Shown: positions 16,719 to 24,741 of the stretch, in pieces
Layout of the letters: each line of letters opens with the position of its first letter
How positions within the stretch are numbered: position 1 is the first letter of the stretch
Source of the DNA: Methylopila henanensis
Lineage (GTDB): Bacteria; Pseudomonadota; Alphaproteobacteria; Rhizobiales; Methylopilaceae
NCBI RefSeq assembly: GCF_042681025.1
Contig: NZ_JBHUER010000004.1
Location: forward strand, 367,218 to 431,217
Direction: 5' to 3'
DNA length: 64,000 nt
The notes under the pieces: generated by a model
What the model saw: the letters and a program-made list of their open reading frames with translations, nothing else
What the model was told of the DNA's origin: nothing
Databases searched by the model: none
Made by a program: the position numbers and the translations under genes

Positions 16719-18907
16719 CACTTGTAGGACACGGTGGCAAGTACGGTGCGAGGGGCGCCGTAGTCGCAGCCTTGGGCGGCAAGGGCGCAGGACAGCGTCT
16801 TCTTGTTGAGAAGGTTTTGCGCGTTAACCTGAGCGTAGAAGCCGGTCATCGACTGACTTATTTTTCCAAGATCAAGTTTTGCAACGGCATCTATGGTAAC
16901 ATATTCGGATATTTTCTTGCTTACGCCGGGCAGGTTGGTCTTTCCGAAGTAGCGCACGCCAGCGCCAACCTCGAGACCTCGACCACCGATCGAGGTGAAG
17001 TCGTAAAGCGCCCAAAGCGACGCTTGGTGCTTCGGCACGGTAGCCAGTTGCTCACCAACGAAAGTCGGATCTTCGTCCTTGATAGTCTTTGCATTAGTGT
17101 AGGAATAGGCTGCAGAGAGGCGCAGCGCGTCGATCTCCGACTTACCCTCGAACTCGAAGCCCTTGGAACGGATCAAGCCCGACTGGCGCAGTGCTCCAAC
17201 GGGGCCCGTCACCACATTTTCCTGCTCGATCCGATAGATCGACGCCGTGAGCAACGTCTTGTTATCCGGCGAAGTCCACCTGACGCCGCCTTCGTACTGC
17301 TCGCCGGTGGTCGGCTTCAGCGGGTCCGGACTGGTGCGCTCGCTTGCGACCGCCGGCGCGAAGGACTCGCTATAGGACACGTAGGGCGCGAAGCCATAAG
17401 GCGCGAGATAGACCGCCCCGAAACGGAAGGTCGTCTTGTCGTCCTTCTGCGTCGGGTACTCGCCGAAGACGAGCGGGTCGTCATAATCGAGCCGGGTCTT
17501 GGCCCAGTCGTGCCGGACGCCGCCGACCACCACAAGTTTTTCGGCGATCTTCATCTGCTCCTGTAGGTAGATTCCCACCTGATCGATGCTCCGGTCGAAG
17601 CCACGCTTGAAAGCGTATGCCCCGTTCTCAGGTCCCTGCTCTTCGCCGGTTTCGACGTCAATCCATCCGCCGAAATTGTCCCGGAAGCGGCTGGTGTCAT
17701 AATCCTGCCGGGCATAATCCACGCCAGCAACCGCCGTATGCTCAACCGGACCAGTTTTAAAATTAAACTGCAAATGATTGTCGGTCGTCCAAACCTTGGA
17801 ATGTTCTTTTCGCTCGCTGCGTCCGCGGTATAGACGGTTCGGATTCGCAGCTTCTATAAACCCGCGGGACGTCAGATAGTCCCAATCGGACTTGGCCTCA
17901 AAATACCGTGCGCGAGAACTAAACGAGATGTTCTCGTTGAAGGCGTGATCAAAAATATACCCAATGGCGCCGGAGTTGATATTGTACCTGTCGAAATCCG
18001 TGTTGCCGATGAAGAAGTCGCGATCGATTTTGTTGCCGGCGGCGTTAGGGAACAGCGTGCTGACGGCGTCGAGCGGCGCGACGAAGCGGGTACGGATCTC
18101 CTGGTAATACGCCAGCACCGTCAGCGACGTGTCATCGCTCGGCTTCCAGGTCAGCGCCGGCGCGATGTAGCGCTTATCGTCAGGAACGTGGTCGATCCAG
18201 GTGTTCGCGTCGCGCACGAGGCCGGTGAGGCGGAAGGCCCAGTCGCTGCCCTCGCCGCCGATCGGGCCGGACACGTCGCCCGAAAACTGCTTGGTGTCGA
18301 AGCTGCCGCCTGTGAGGTTGATCTCGCCCTGCGGCGTGAAGGTCGGCCGCTTGGAGATCGAGTTGATTACGCCGCCCGGCGCGAGCTGGCCGTAAAGGAT
18401 CGACGCCGGTCCCTTCAGTACCTCCACGCGCTCGAGGCCGTAGACCTCCTGCGAGCCGTCATAGACGTTGGCCTGCAGTTTCATGCCGTCGCGGAGCTGG
18501 CCGAGATTGCCGTTCTCGGAGGAGAAGCCGCGAATGTCGAATTCGTCGAGATAGAGCGACCGCCCGCCTGAGAAAGAGGCCACGCCCGGCGTGTAGGCGA
18601 GCACCTCCTGCAGCGTGGTCGCGCCGCGGTCCTCGAACTCGTCGCGGGTCACGATCGAGATCGACTGCGGCGTCTCGACCAGCGGGGTGTCGGTCTTGGA
18701 GCCGGTCGCGCTGCGCGAGGCGACGTAGCCGTCGACAGGGCCCTCAGCCGTTTCGACCCCGCCGCCGCGGCCCTCGACATGGATTTCCTGGAGCTCGGTT
18801 GCGTCTTGCGCCAGCGCGTCCTGCCTCTCGGCCGCCACGCACAGCGCCGCCAGCGAAGCGCCCAACCATAGATTGATAGATCGCCGACGCTTAAACCACG
18901 ATGTCAT
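16715..18907 (-). CDS. TonB-dependent siderophore receptor (FhuA-like)
   Basis: Outer-membrane receptor of 730 aa. A signal peptide (TSWFKRRRSINLWLGASLAA) ends near DALA. The plug domain has TPQSISIVTRDEFEDRGA and EVLKGPASILYGQLAPGG, and the barrel ends with an aromatic residue (TVSYKW). The start 18907 is chosen because it gives the signal peptide. It heads the siderophore operon and overlaps the FhuD-like gene by GTGA. Neighbouring FhuB and FhuF suggest ferric hydroxamates as substrates. The 3' half is visibly less GC-rich than the flanks, a sign of acquisition or of rapid evolution of surface loops. Confidence 0.94.
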   Translation of the reverse strand: MTSWFKRRRSINLWLGASLAALCVAAERQDALAQDATELQEIHVEGRGGGVETAEGPVDGYVASRSATGSKTDTPLVETPQSISIVTRDEFEDRGATTLQEVLAYTPGVASFSGGRSLYLDEFDIRGFSSENGNLGQLRDGMKLQANVYDGSQEVYGLERVEVLKGPASILYGQLAPGGVINSISKRPTFTPQGEINLTGGSFDTKQFSGDVSGPIGGEGSDWAFRLTGLVRDANTWIDHVPDDKRYIAPALTWKPSDDTSLTVLAYYQEIRTRFVAPLDAVSTLFPNAAGNKIDRDFFIGNTDFDRYNINSGAIGYIFDHAFNENISFSSRARYFEAKSDWDYLTSRGFIEAANPNRLYRGRSERKEHSKVWTTDNHLQFNFKTGPVEHTAVAGVDYARQDYDTSRFRDNFGGWIDVETGEEQGPENGAYAFKRGFDRSIDQVGIYLQEQMKIAEKLVVVGGVRHDWAKTRLDYDDPLVFGEYPTQKDDKTTFRFGAVYLAPYGFAPYVSYSESFAPAVASERTSPDPLKPTTGEQYEGGVRWTSPDNKTLLTASIYRIEQENVVTGPVGALRQSGLIRSKGFEFEGKSEIDALRLSAAYSYTNAKTIKDEDPTFVGEQLATVPKHQASLWALYDFTSIGGRGLEVGAGVRYFGKTNLPGVSKKISEYVTIDAVAKLDLGKISQSMTGFYAQVNAQNLLNKKTLSCALAAQGCDYGAPRTVLATVSYKW

Positions 18908-19463
18908 TCCAGTTTCCCCGAGCGCGTCGGATCGGCCTGCGATCCGTCCCTCGGGAGGAGGAGCGTATTTCTCAAGAATCCTCAAATCTTTTGTTGGATT
19001 GATTGCCGAAAATTTTGAGATCGTTTCCGGGCTGCCACACGAGATGGACGCATCGTACCCATTCTGAGGGGTGAAATACTGAAATTATACTTATTCTAAT
19101 TTAATGCGGGGCGCGTTGCGGTTCTATGTCGAGATCTGCGGGTCGGGGCTCTCGCGCCACAAGCCACCTCGACCAACGTCGCGGCTTGCGGGCGTTGTGA
19201 TAGCCACCTGAGGCCCTGAGCCGAAGGCGACGCGAACGACTCATTACGAGCGCCGTCGCCGGGACCTTCAGCACGTCCGTCGCAACGTCCGATCGACGCG
19301 CTTGAGGGTCATGACCGATAGGAGGCATGGTACGCTGCGCCAGCGCGGCGATGCCTGCGGTCATCGCCGCCTCTCGTCGGTCCGTGCGGGGATCGTTTCG
19401 CTGCGTCGGACGGCGCTGTCCCTGCACATGCCGCGCCCGACGACGCCGGGCGCCCAGGACCAG
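18908..19463. promoter_or_regulatory. Region upstream of the siderophore operon
   Basis: About 555 bases without a convincing gene. The first 200 bases upstream of the receptor are AT-rich and probably hold its promoter and operator. From 19101 to 19463 there are open frames on both strands, but none has a family motif or ribosome site I can defend. Confidence 0.55.
19084..19100. promoter_or_regulatory. Irr (ICE-box)-like element upstream of the siderophore receptor
   Basis: ATTATACTTATTCTAAT agrees with the pattern TTTAGAA-N3-TTCTAAA at 10 of 14 positions: a strong right half-site and a weak left one. It lies about 180 bases upstream of the receptor start, in the expected regulatory region of an iron-uptake operon. 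AT-rich context makes a chance match possible. Confidence 0.3.
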
Positions 19464-20876
19464 TCAGCCGGAGATTTCCTCGAGCGACTTTCCCTTGGTC
19501 TCGACGCCGAGCGTCAACACCGCGATCGCGGCGATCACGAAGGAGCCGGCCCCGAGCGCAAACACGCCGGCCGAGCCAAGCGTCGGCAAGACCACCCCGA
19601 TGACCGATGGTCCAATCAGCGAGCCGATGCGGCCCACCGCCGAGGCGCACCCCGCGCCGGTCGCTCGCGCGCGCGTCGGGTAGAGTTCCGGGGTGTAGGC
19701 GTAAAGCGTCGACCACATGCCGAACAGGAAGAACTGCATGATGAGGCCGAACACGATCAACATAGCGAATGACGGCGCGTTGCCATAGGCGAAGGCCGCG
19801 ACCGCAGAGCCGATCAGCATGAGCGCGCACGTGCCCTTGCGCCCCCAGGCGTCGACCAGCCAGGCCGCGGTGATGAAGCCCGGAATGCCCGCCAGCGCGA
19901 TCAGCACGACGTATTCGGTCGACTTGGTGTTGGTGAACCCCTGCGCCTGCAGCAGCGCGCCGAGCCAAGTGGTGAGACCGTAGAAGCCGAGCAGCGCGAA
20001 GAACCAGACCAGCCAGATCATCACGGTGCGGCTGGCGTATTCGCCCGTCCAGAGCTCCATGAACGAGAACCGGCGCTGACCGCGCGTTATGGCCGCGACC
20101 GGCTTCGGCTCGCCGAGGCTGGCCCCGGCCGGCAGACGCGCCGCCACCTTGCGCTCGATGTGCGACATGACCCTCTCGGCCTCGTCCACGCGGCCCCGGT
20201 CGGCCAGCCAACGCGGGCTCTCCGGCACGAAGAAGCGCACGACGAACAGGAACAGCGCCGGGACCGCCTGGCACAGGAACATCTCGCGCCAGGTGAAATG
20301 CGTGAGGAAGAACCAGCTGAGCAGGCCCGCCGCGATGAAGCCGATCGGCCAGAACCCCTCGAGGATCGCGAGGTAGCGGCCGCGCTTCGCCGTCGGAACG
20401 AATTCCGACACGATCGCAAGGGCGACGGGGAATTCCATGCCCATGCCGAAACCGAGCAGCAGACGGGCGTAGCCGAGCGTCGTGGGATCGGGCGCGAAAT
20501 AGCACCACAGGCTGCCGGCGCCCCAGAAGATCATCGAGATCTGGAACACGAGCTTGCGGCCGATGCGGTCGGCCGCCATTCCGGAGACCGCGGCGCCGAG
20601 GAACATGCCGAGGAAGCTCATCGACGACAGGAAGCCGGCCTGCGCGGTCGAGAGGTTGAATTCGGCCTTGATCGAACCGAGCAGGAAGGTCAGCGAGCCG
20701 AGGTCGATCGAATCGAAGAACCAGGCGGTCGCGATGATCGCGAAGATCATCTTCTGGTAGCCGGTCATCGGCAGGCGGTCGAGCCGCGCCGCGATCATCA
20801 CGTCGCTTGCCGTCGTGGCCGACGACGCTCCGGCAGGCGCGGCGGCGCCTCCCGCTGGCAGCGAGATATCCGTCAT
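19464..20876 (-). CDS. MFS transporter (metabolite:H+ symporter type)
   Basis: Inner-membrane carrier of 470 aa with 12 predicted helices. The loop 2-3 signature is MAADRIGRKLVFQ, and YTPELYPTRARATGAG in the second half is shared by the sugar-porter and aromatic-acid/niacin symporter branches. The substrate is unknown, but an organic acid or small metabolite is likely. The gene is divergent from a GntR regulator across a roughly 200-base promoter that holds a palindrome also found upstream of the hydroxylase operon. It ends with DGG-free LGVETKGKSLEEISG, a common C-terminus in these carriers. Confidence 0.9.
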   Translation of the reverse strand: MTDISLPAGGAAAPAGASSATTASDVMIAARLDRLPMTGYQKMIFAIIATAWFFDSIDLGSLTFLLGSIKAEFNLSTAQAGFLSSMSFLGMFLGAAVSGMAADRIGRKLVFQISMIFWGAGSLWCYFAPDPTTLGYARLLLGFGMGMEFPVALAIVSEFVPTAKRGRYLAILEGFWPIGFIAAGLLSWFFLTHFTWREMFLCQAVPALFLFVVRFFVPESPRWLADRGRVDEAERVMSHIERKVAARLPAGASLGEPKPVAAITRGQRRFSFMELWTGEYASRTVMIWLVWFFALLGFYGLTTWLGALLQAQGFTNTKSTEYVVLIALAGIPGFITAAWLVDAWGRKGTCALMLIGSAVAAFAYGNAPSFAMLIVFGLIMQFFLFGMWSTLYAYTPELYPTRARATGAGCASAVGRIGSLIGPSVIGVVLPTLGSAGVFALGAGSFVIAAIAVLTLGVETKGKSLEEISG

Positions 20877-20968
20877 GGCCGCATCCTCCCCGGTTGCGTG
20901 GCTTAAAGCCTCGGGCCCTTTGGGCCTCTTACCCCCGGACGCTATTTCCGAAAGATCAGAGATGCAAC

Positions 20969-20978
20969 TGATATATTA
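20969..20978. promoter_or_regulatory. Putative GntR operator (site A)
   Basis: TGATATATTA, within ACTGATATATTAGT (20967-20980), an inverted repeat matching at 12 of 14 positions. It lies 93 bases upstream of the MFS start and 100 bases upstream of the GntR start. The same 11-base word ACTGATATAT recurs at 24718, upstream of the hydroxylase operon. Confidence 0.5.
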
Positions 20979-21078
20979 GTAGTCTTCCAGTCTGCCGCGC
21001 TTCTCTTTTGGAGCTGTTGGCGGCGTGCTAAGCCAACCGTCACGGACGAACAAACCGTCGCGAGGAAGCCGGGAAGCC

Positions 21079-21825
21079 ATGAGCGTGACGAAGGTGCGAT
21101 CGCGTCCGGCGGCCAAGCGTCCAGCTGCCACGCGTCCGGCGGTCGAGCGTCCCGCCGCAGAGCGCCCCGCGCCCGCGCAGCCTGTGGACGGCGGGACGCT
21201 GACCGACCGGGCCTATGTGATCTTGGAAGAGCTCATCAGCACCCTGCAGCTTCCGCCCGGCGTCTTCCTGAGCGAGATGGCGCTCGCGCAAAGACTCGGC
21301 TTCGGCAGGACCCCGATCCGCGAGGCCCTTCAGCGGCTCGCCCGCGACGGGTTGGTGATCGTCGCTCCCCGCCGCGGCATTCTGGTTTCGGAGGTGAACC
21401 TGAAGTCGCAGCTGCGCCTGCTGGAGACGAGGCGGGTGCTCGAATCCTTGCTGGCGCGGCTTTCGGCCGAACGGTCGGACGCCGGCGAGAGGGCGCGTTT
21501 CGCGGCGATCGCGCAGGGCATGCGCTCCGCCGCCGCGGCCGCCGACGACCTCGCCTTCATGCGGCTCGACCGCGAGTTTAACGACCTGGTCTCGGCGACG
21601 GCCCGCAACGAGTTCGCGGCGCGCGCGATCTCCAACATGACCGCCCTGTCGCGGCGCTTCTGGTACCAGCACTATAAGGAAGTCGGCGACCTCGGGCTTT
21701 CTGCGCGGCTGCACGCCGAGGTCGCCGAGGCGATCGCGGCGCGCGACGGCGCGGCCGCAGCCGCGGGATCCGACCGGTTGATGGACTACATCGAGAGCTT
21801 CGCCAGGAAGACGCTCGACGTGTGA
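21079..21825 (+). CDS. GntR-family transcriptional regulator (FCD type)
   Basis: Regulator of 248 aa. After an Ala/Pro/Arg-rich tail of about 35 residues comes a winged-helix DNA-binding domain with SEMALAQRLGFGRTPIREAL, then an all-helical FCD ligand domain (about 110-245). In the FCD metal site the usual D-x2-FH is DREFN, so the first histidine is replaced by asparagine; a later His is kept in RLHAEVAEAI. It probably controls the divergent MFS gene and, through a shared palindrome, the hydroxylase operon. The start at 21079 is preferred to an in-frame upstream codon because the longer N-terminus is unstructured and lies in the promoter. Confidence 0.9.
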   Translation: MSVTKVRSRPAAKRPAATRPAVERPAAERPAPAQPVDGGTLTDRAYVILEELISTLQLPPGVFLSEMALAQRLGFGRTPIREALQRLARDGLVIVAPRRGILVSEVNLKSQLRLLETRRVLESLLARLSAERSDAGERARFAAIAQGMRSAAAAADDLAFMRLDREFNDLVSATARNEFAARAISNMTALSRRFWYQHYKEVGDLGLSARLHAEVAEAIAARDGAAAAAGSDRLMDYIESFARKTLDV

Positions 21826-21867
21826 CGTCGCCTGGTCTCGGATCGGAGCTTGGCCAGAAGGGCCGCC

Positions 21868-22749
21868 TCAGACCTGCCGGCGGTTCTCGACCATGGCGGA
21901 GAACTTCTCGTATTCCGCCTCGTTGATCCCGTACGAATGGTCGTCGTCGGGAAACGCGCCGGTCTTGACCTCGCGCACATACTCTTTGATCCCCGCCACC
22001 GCGATCTCGGTGAGCCTTGCGTAGCGCTTGGTAAATTTGGGCTTGAAGTCGGTGAAGACCCCGAGCAGATCGTGGCAGAGCAGGATCTGGCCGTCCGTGC
22101 CGACCCCGGCCCCAATGCCGATCGTCGGGATCGTCAACTGCTCGGAGATGAGCTTGGCGATCGGCGCCGGCACCGCCTCGAACTCCAGCATGAAGCAGCC
22201 GGCGTCTTCGATCGCGAGCGCGTCCTCGAGGATCTTGAAGGCCGCGTCCGCGGTCTTCCCCTGGATCTTGAAGCCGCCGAAGGTCGCGACCGTGTGCGGC
22301 GTCAGGCCGATATGGGATGCGGTCGGGATTCCCGCATCCACCAGCGCCTTCAGGATCTGCGCCTGGCTTTTGCCGCCCTGCGGCTTCACGGCGTCGGTGA
22401 GCGCGTCCTGCATGAAGCGCGTGGCGTTTACGAGCGCCCGGTCGATCGTGTTGTAGCTCTGGTAGGGCATGCAGCCGAGCGTGAACGTATCGGGCGCCCC
22501 GCGGCGGATCGCCTGCGCGTGCATCACCATCATGTCCATCGTGGCGGGCACGGTGTTGGCGTGGCCATGGGCGATCATCGCCAGGCTGTCGCCAACCACC
22601 GCGACGTCGACGCCCGCCATCTCGGCCCATTTCGCGGAGGTGTAGTCCGGCACCGACATGTAGACCATCTTCTCGCGGGTGGTCTTGGAAGCGCGGATCT
22701 GCGTCACTGTGCGCTTCTCGCGCTTTTCTGAAGACGAGGCTTCGATCAT
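21868..22749 (-). CDS. PanB-like (ketopantoate hydroxymethyltransferase-fold) protein with altered metal site
   Basis: Protein of 293 aa aligning along its whole length with 3-methyl-2-oxobutanoate hydroxymethyltransferase: VVGDSLAM, HIGLTPHTV, GIGAGVGTDGQILLCHDLLG. Of the E. coli Mg ligands D45, D84 and E114, only the first is kept (D54); the others are C93 (GCMPYQSY, usual DLPF) and Q124 (VKPQGG, usual VKIEGG). The lysine (K122) and general-base glutamate (E191) are kept. Normal ketopantoate synthesis is therefore doubtful, and the gene sits with a hydroxylase, away from panC. An alternative ATG at 22779 would add 10 residues; neither start has a clear ribosome site. Confidence 0.8.
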   Translation of the reverse strand: MIEASSSEKREKRTVTQIRASKTTREKMVYMSVPDYTSAKWAEMAGVDVAVVGDSLAMIAHGHANTVPATMDMMVMHAQAIRRGAPDTFTLGCMPYQSYNTIDRALVNATRFMQDALTDAVKPQGGKSQAQILKALVDAGIPTASHIGLTPHTVATFGGFKIQGKTADAAFKILEDALAIEDAGCFMLEFEAVPAPIAKLISEQLTIPTIGIGAGVGTDGQILLCHDLLGVFTDFKPKFTKRYARLTEIAVAGIKEYVREVKTGAFPDDDHSYGINEAEYEKFSAMVENRRQV

Positions 22750-22875
22750 GTCGGCTGCTTTCGGGAGGAACCGTCGCATGAGGCGAATGAACGCCGACTC
22801 GTTTCGCGGCGGCGGCGGCTCGCCGATAGGAGGACGAGCCTCTTCGGCGGAACCGGCGGCGCGCGACAGAGGCGG

Positions 22876-23181
22876 CTAGGCGGCCGCGGCGTCGTAGGTC
22901 GACACGACTCCGTCGATGTCGGCGGTCGACATCTCCCACTCGTTCTGGAAGTTCGCCACAACGTCCCGCATGAAACGCTCCGTCAGGGCCTCGGCCCGTT
23001 TCCAGTCGCCGAAATGATCCGTCAGGATCGCGAAGGCGAGCTGCCGCGGGGCCGGCCCCTCGTAGCTCCATTCGAAGTCGGCGCCGGCGTAGTCCTTGAG
23101 GTCGTCGCGCGGCTGGAGCGGTTCGCCGTCCACGGTCACCAGGATGCCGTCGATGGTGCGGTCGCCGATATAGGTCTTCAT
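22876..23181 (-). CDS. DUF6166 family protein
   Basis: Small soluble protein of 101 aa: MKTYIGDRTIDGILVTVDGE, then FEWSYEGPAPRQLAFAIL and DHFGDWKRAEAL. These match DUF6166, a family without known function found on plasmids, phages and chromosomes. The start overlaps the stop of the upstream small membrane-protein gene by 4 bases. Within this operon it could be a small regulatory or binding subunit; that is only a guess. Confidence 0.75.
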   Translation of the reverse strand: MKTYIGDRTIDGILVTVDGEPLQPRDDLKDYAGADFEWSYEGPAPRQLAFAILTDHFGDWKRAEALTERFMRDVVANFQNEWEMSTADIDGVVSTYDAAAA

Positions 23182-23396
23182 CGCGCGCGCCCCGCCGCGT
23201 CCCGGCCTCTCGGCGTGTTGTCGGCCTTGGACCGCATGACCTCGGGGAAGATCCACAAGCTCACGCCCGTAAACGGGCCCAGGAACATCAGGGCAAGCTG
23301 AGGCCCGGTCTTTCCGAGGTGCCCCATGTAGAACCAGCCCGCGGCAGCGGCGAGCAGCACCACGATCGTAAGCCCCATCTTCACCGGAAACGGCAT
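23178..23396 (-). CDS. Small membrane protein (72 aa)
   Basis: Two transmembrane helices (about residues 7-25 and 35-52) followed by a charged cytoplasmic tail rich in Arg and Asp. I recognise no family. The start MPFPVKMG is chosen because AGGGAGAGG lies just upstream at ribosome-site distance; an upstream ATG at 23411 sits within that site. It lies between a 4-TM protein and the DUF6166 gene in one operon. Confidence 0.7.
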   Translation of the reverse strand: MPFPVKMGLTIVVLLAAAAGWFYMGHLGKTGPQLALMFLGPFTGVSLWIFPEVMRSKADNTPRGRDAAGRAR

Positions 23397-23423
23397 CGTC
23401 CTCTCCCTCATTCTTGTGGGCTG

Positions 23424-23813
23424 TCAGGCGGAGTAGACGCCGCCGACGATGTGCAAGGCCGCAATCGCGAGGACCGTGCCAGCGAGCAGAATCGCAAGTC
23501 CCGCCGCGCCGTCGCGCCAGCGCGCCGGCCAGAGGTTGAAGATCCCCGGCGCGAACAGCAGCGCGAGCCCCGCCACGATCACGATGCTGGTCCAGCGAAG
23601 CTCGGCCGCCGCGTAGATCCCGCTTCCAACGGCGAGCGTGACGAACGCCGCCGCGTTGACGATCGCGAGCGGGACGCCGGCCGGATGGACCTTGAGATCG
23701 TCGCGGGTGGACAGCGGAAACGCCCCGGCCAGCACATAGAAGCCCAGCCCCGCGACGCTCGCGAACAGCGCAAACCATGCCAGCGCAAAGATGTTCGGTT
23801 CGATCGTATCCAT
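23424..23813 (-). CDS. Four-helix membrane protein (129 aa)
   Basis: Hydrophobic protein with about four membrane helices (residues 8-30, 45-65, 72-92, 100-125) and no recognised catalytic motif. It follows the hydroxylase gene by 54 bases. Together with the 72-aa protein it could form a membrane partner for the hydroxylase, for example in electron delivery or complex stability, but no heme or flavin ligand pattern is evident. Confidence 0.7.
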   Translation of the reverse strand: MDTIEPNIFALAWFALFASVAGLGFYVLAGAFPLSTRDDLKVHPAGVPLAIVNAAAFVTLAVGSGIYAAAELRWTSIVIVAGLALLFAPGIFNLWPARWRDGAAGLAILLAGTVLAIAALHIVGGVYSA

Positions 23814-23867
23814 TGTGCTCCACGTCCTCGCTACGGCGGACCGGCGCGACCGTCGCGCCGGTCGACC

Positions 23868-24671
23868 TCATTCGGCGGGCTGGGCGTAAGCGTCTGGCTT
23901 GGCGGTTCCCGGAGCCCGCGGCGTCCGCGCGGTCTTCCGCATGTCCGTCTTCACGTGCTTGGTCGAGTAGCCGTTGAACAGCGTCCCGATCAGGCCTCGG
24001 TTGAGATCGGAGGTGCCGAACAGCCAGTCCATGATCGGAAAGGTCAGGTTCATGTTGCGCTCCATCATGATCGACTGGTCGTGATGGGCGGTGTGGTGCC
24101 GACGATTGGTGTTGATGAACGGCATGTTTCTCACGAACCAGTTGTCGTCGACGTGGCAGCAGAAATGCATGAACTCGTAGATCATGTAGATCGAGGTCGT
24201 GGTGGTGATGAACAGCCAGCCGACATTGGCGGAGAACAGCCAGCCGAGCAGGATGGCGCCGGGGATCGACATCAGCGTGAAGGCCGCGAGCGCGTAGGGC
24301 GGAAAGAATGTGACGCGGTAGTCGCGGTGGTCGGCGAACCGCATCTCCTTCTCGGTGAAGAACTGATGATGCTGTAGCGTGTGGCGATTGTAGACCGCGC
24401 GCGCCACCGGATTCTTTGACGGCCGGTGCATGACGTAGCGGTGGATCCACCACTCGACGAAATTGCAGAACAGGAAGGTGACCGGAACGGTCGCAAGCTC
24501 CGCCCACGTCGGAGCTTCGAGGTTCGACAGGTAGATGTAGAGCGCCGTGAAGCCGATCACGTAGATGATCGCGATGTGCAGCAGGCCATTGTACCAGCCC
24601 GCCACGCGCTGTCGGTAATTCGCCCGGTAGGCGCGCTGCCGTTCGGACATGGTTGTCTGGGCGAGTTCCAT
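23868..24671 (-). CDS. Fatty acid hydroxylase / sterol desaturase family membrane di-iron enzyme
   Basis: Membrane oxygenase of 267 aa with the eight-histidine di-iron signature: HRYVMH (H77, H82), HTLQHH (H97-H102), HFCCH (H169, H173) and HHTAHH (H192-H197). Four to five membrane helices surround these. Members hydroxylate or desaturate lipids, sterols or carotenoids with O2; the substrate here is unknown. A strong ribosome site (GGAGGAGGAGAG) precedes ATG 24671. It is the first gene of the operon, 49 bases from a palindrome shared with the MFS/GntR promoter. Confidence 0.9.
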   Translation of the reverse strand: MELAQTTMSERQRAYRANYRQRVAGWYNGLLHIAIIYVIGFTALYIYLSNLEAPTWAELATVPVTFLFCNFVEWWIHRYVMHRPSKNPVARAVYNRHTLQHHQFFTEKEMRFADHRDYRVTFFPPYALAAFTLMSIPGAILLGWLFSANVGWLFITTTTSIYMIYEFMHFCCHVDDNWFVRNMPFINTNRRHHTAHHDQSIMMERNMNLTFPIMDWLFGTSDLNRGLIGTLFNGYSTKHVKTDMRKTARTPRAPGTAKPDAYAQPAE

Positions 24672-24719
24672 GCTCTCCTCCTCCTCAGGCGCTCGGCCGC
24701 CGGCCACGTGGCCGAGGAC

Positions 24720-24729
24720 TGATATATCA
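24720..24729. promoter_or_regulatory. Putative GntR operator (site B)
   Basis: TGATATATCA is a perfect 10-base palindrome, extended to ACTGATATATCAC. A second arm TATCAG at 24736-24741 also mirrors CTGATA at 24719-24724. It differs from site A (20969-20978) at one base in ten. Position: 49 bases upstream of the hydroxylase start, where a repressor could block transcription. Confidence 0.5.
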
Positions 24730-24741
24730 CTCGCGTATCAG

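Noticed and set aside
19101..19427. 108-codon minus-strand ORF upstream of the siderophore operon
   Set aside because: Arg-rich, no ribosome site, no recognisable motif; I considered a transposase remnant but saw no DDE or integrase pattern.
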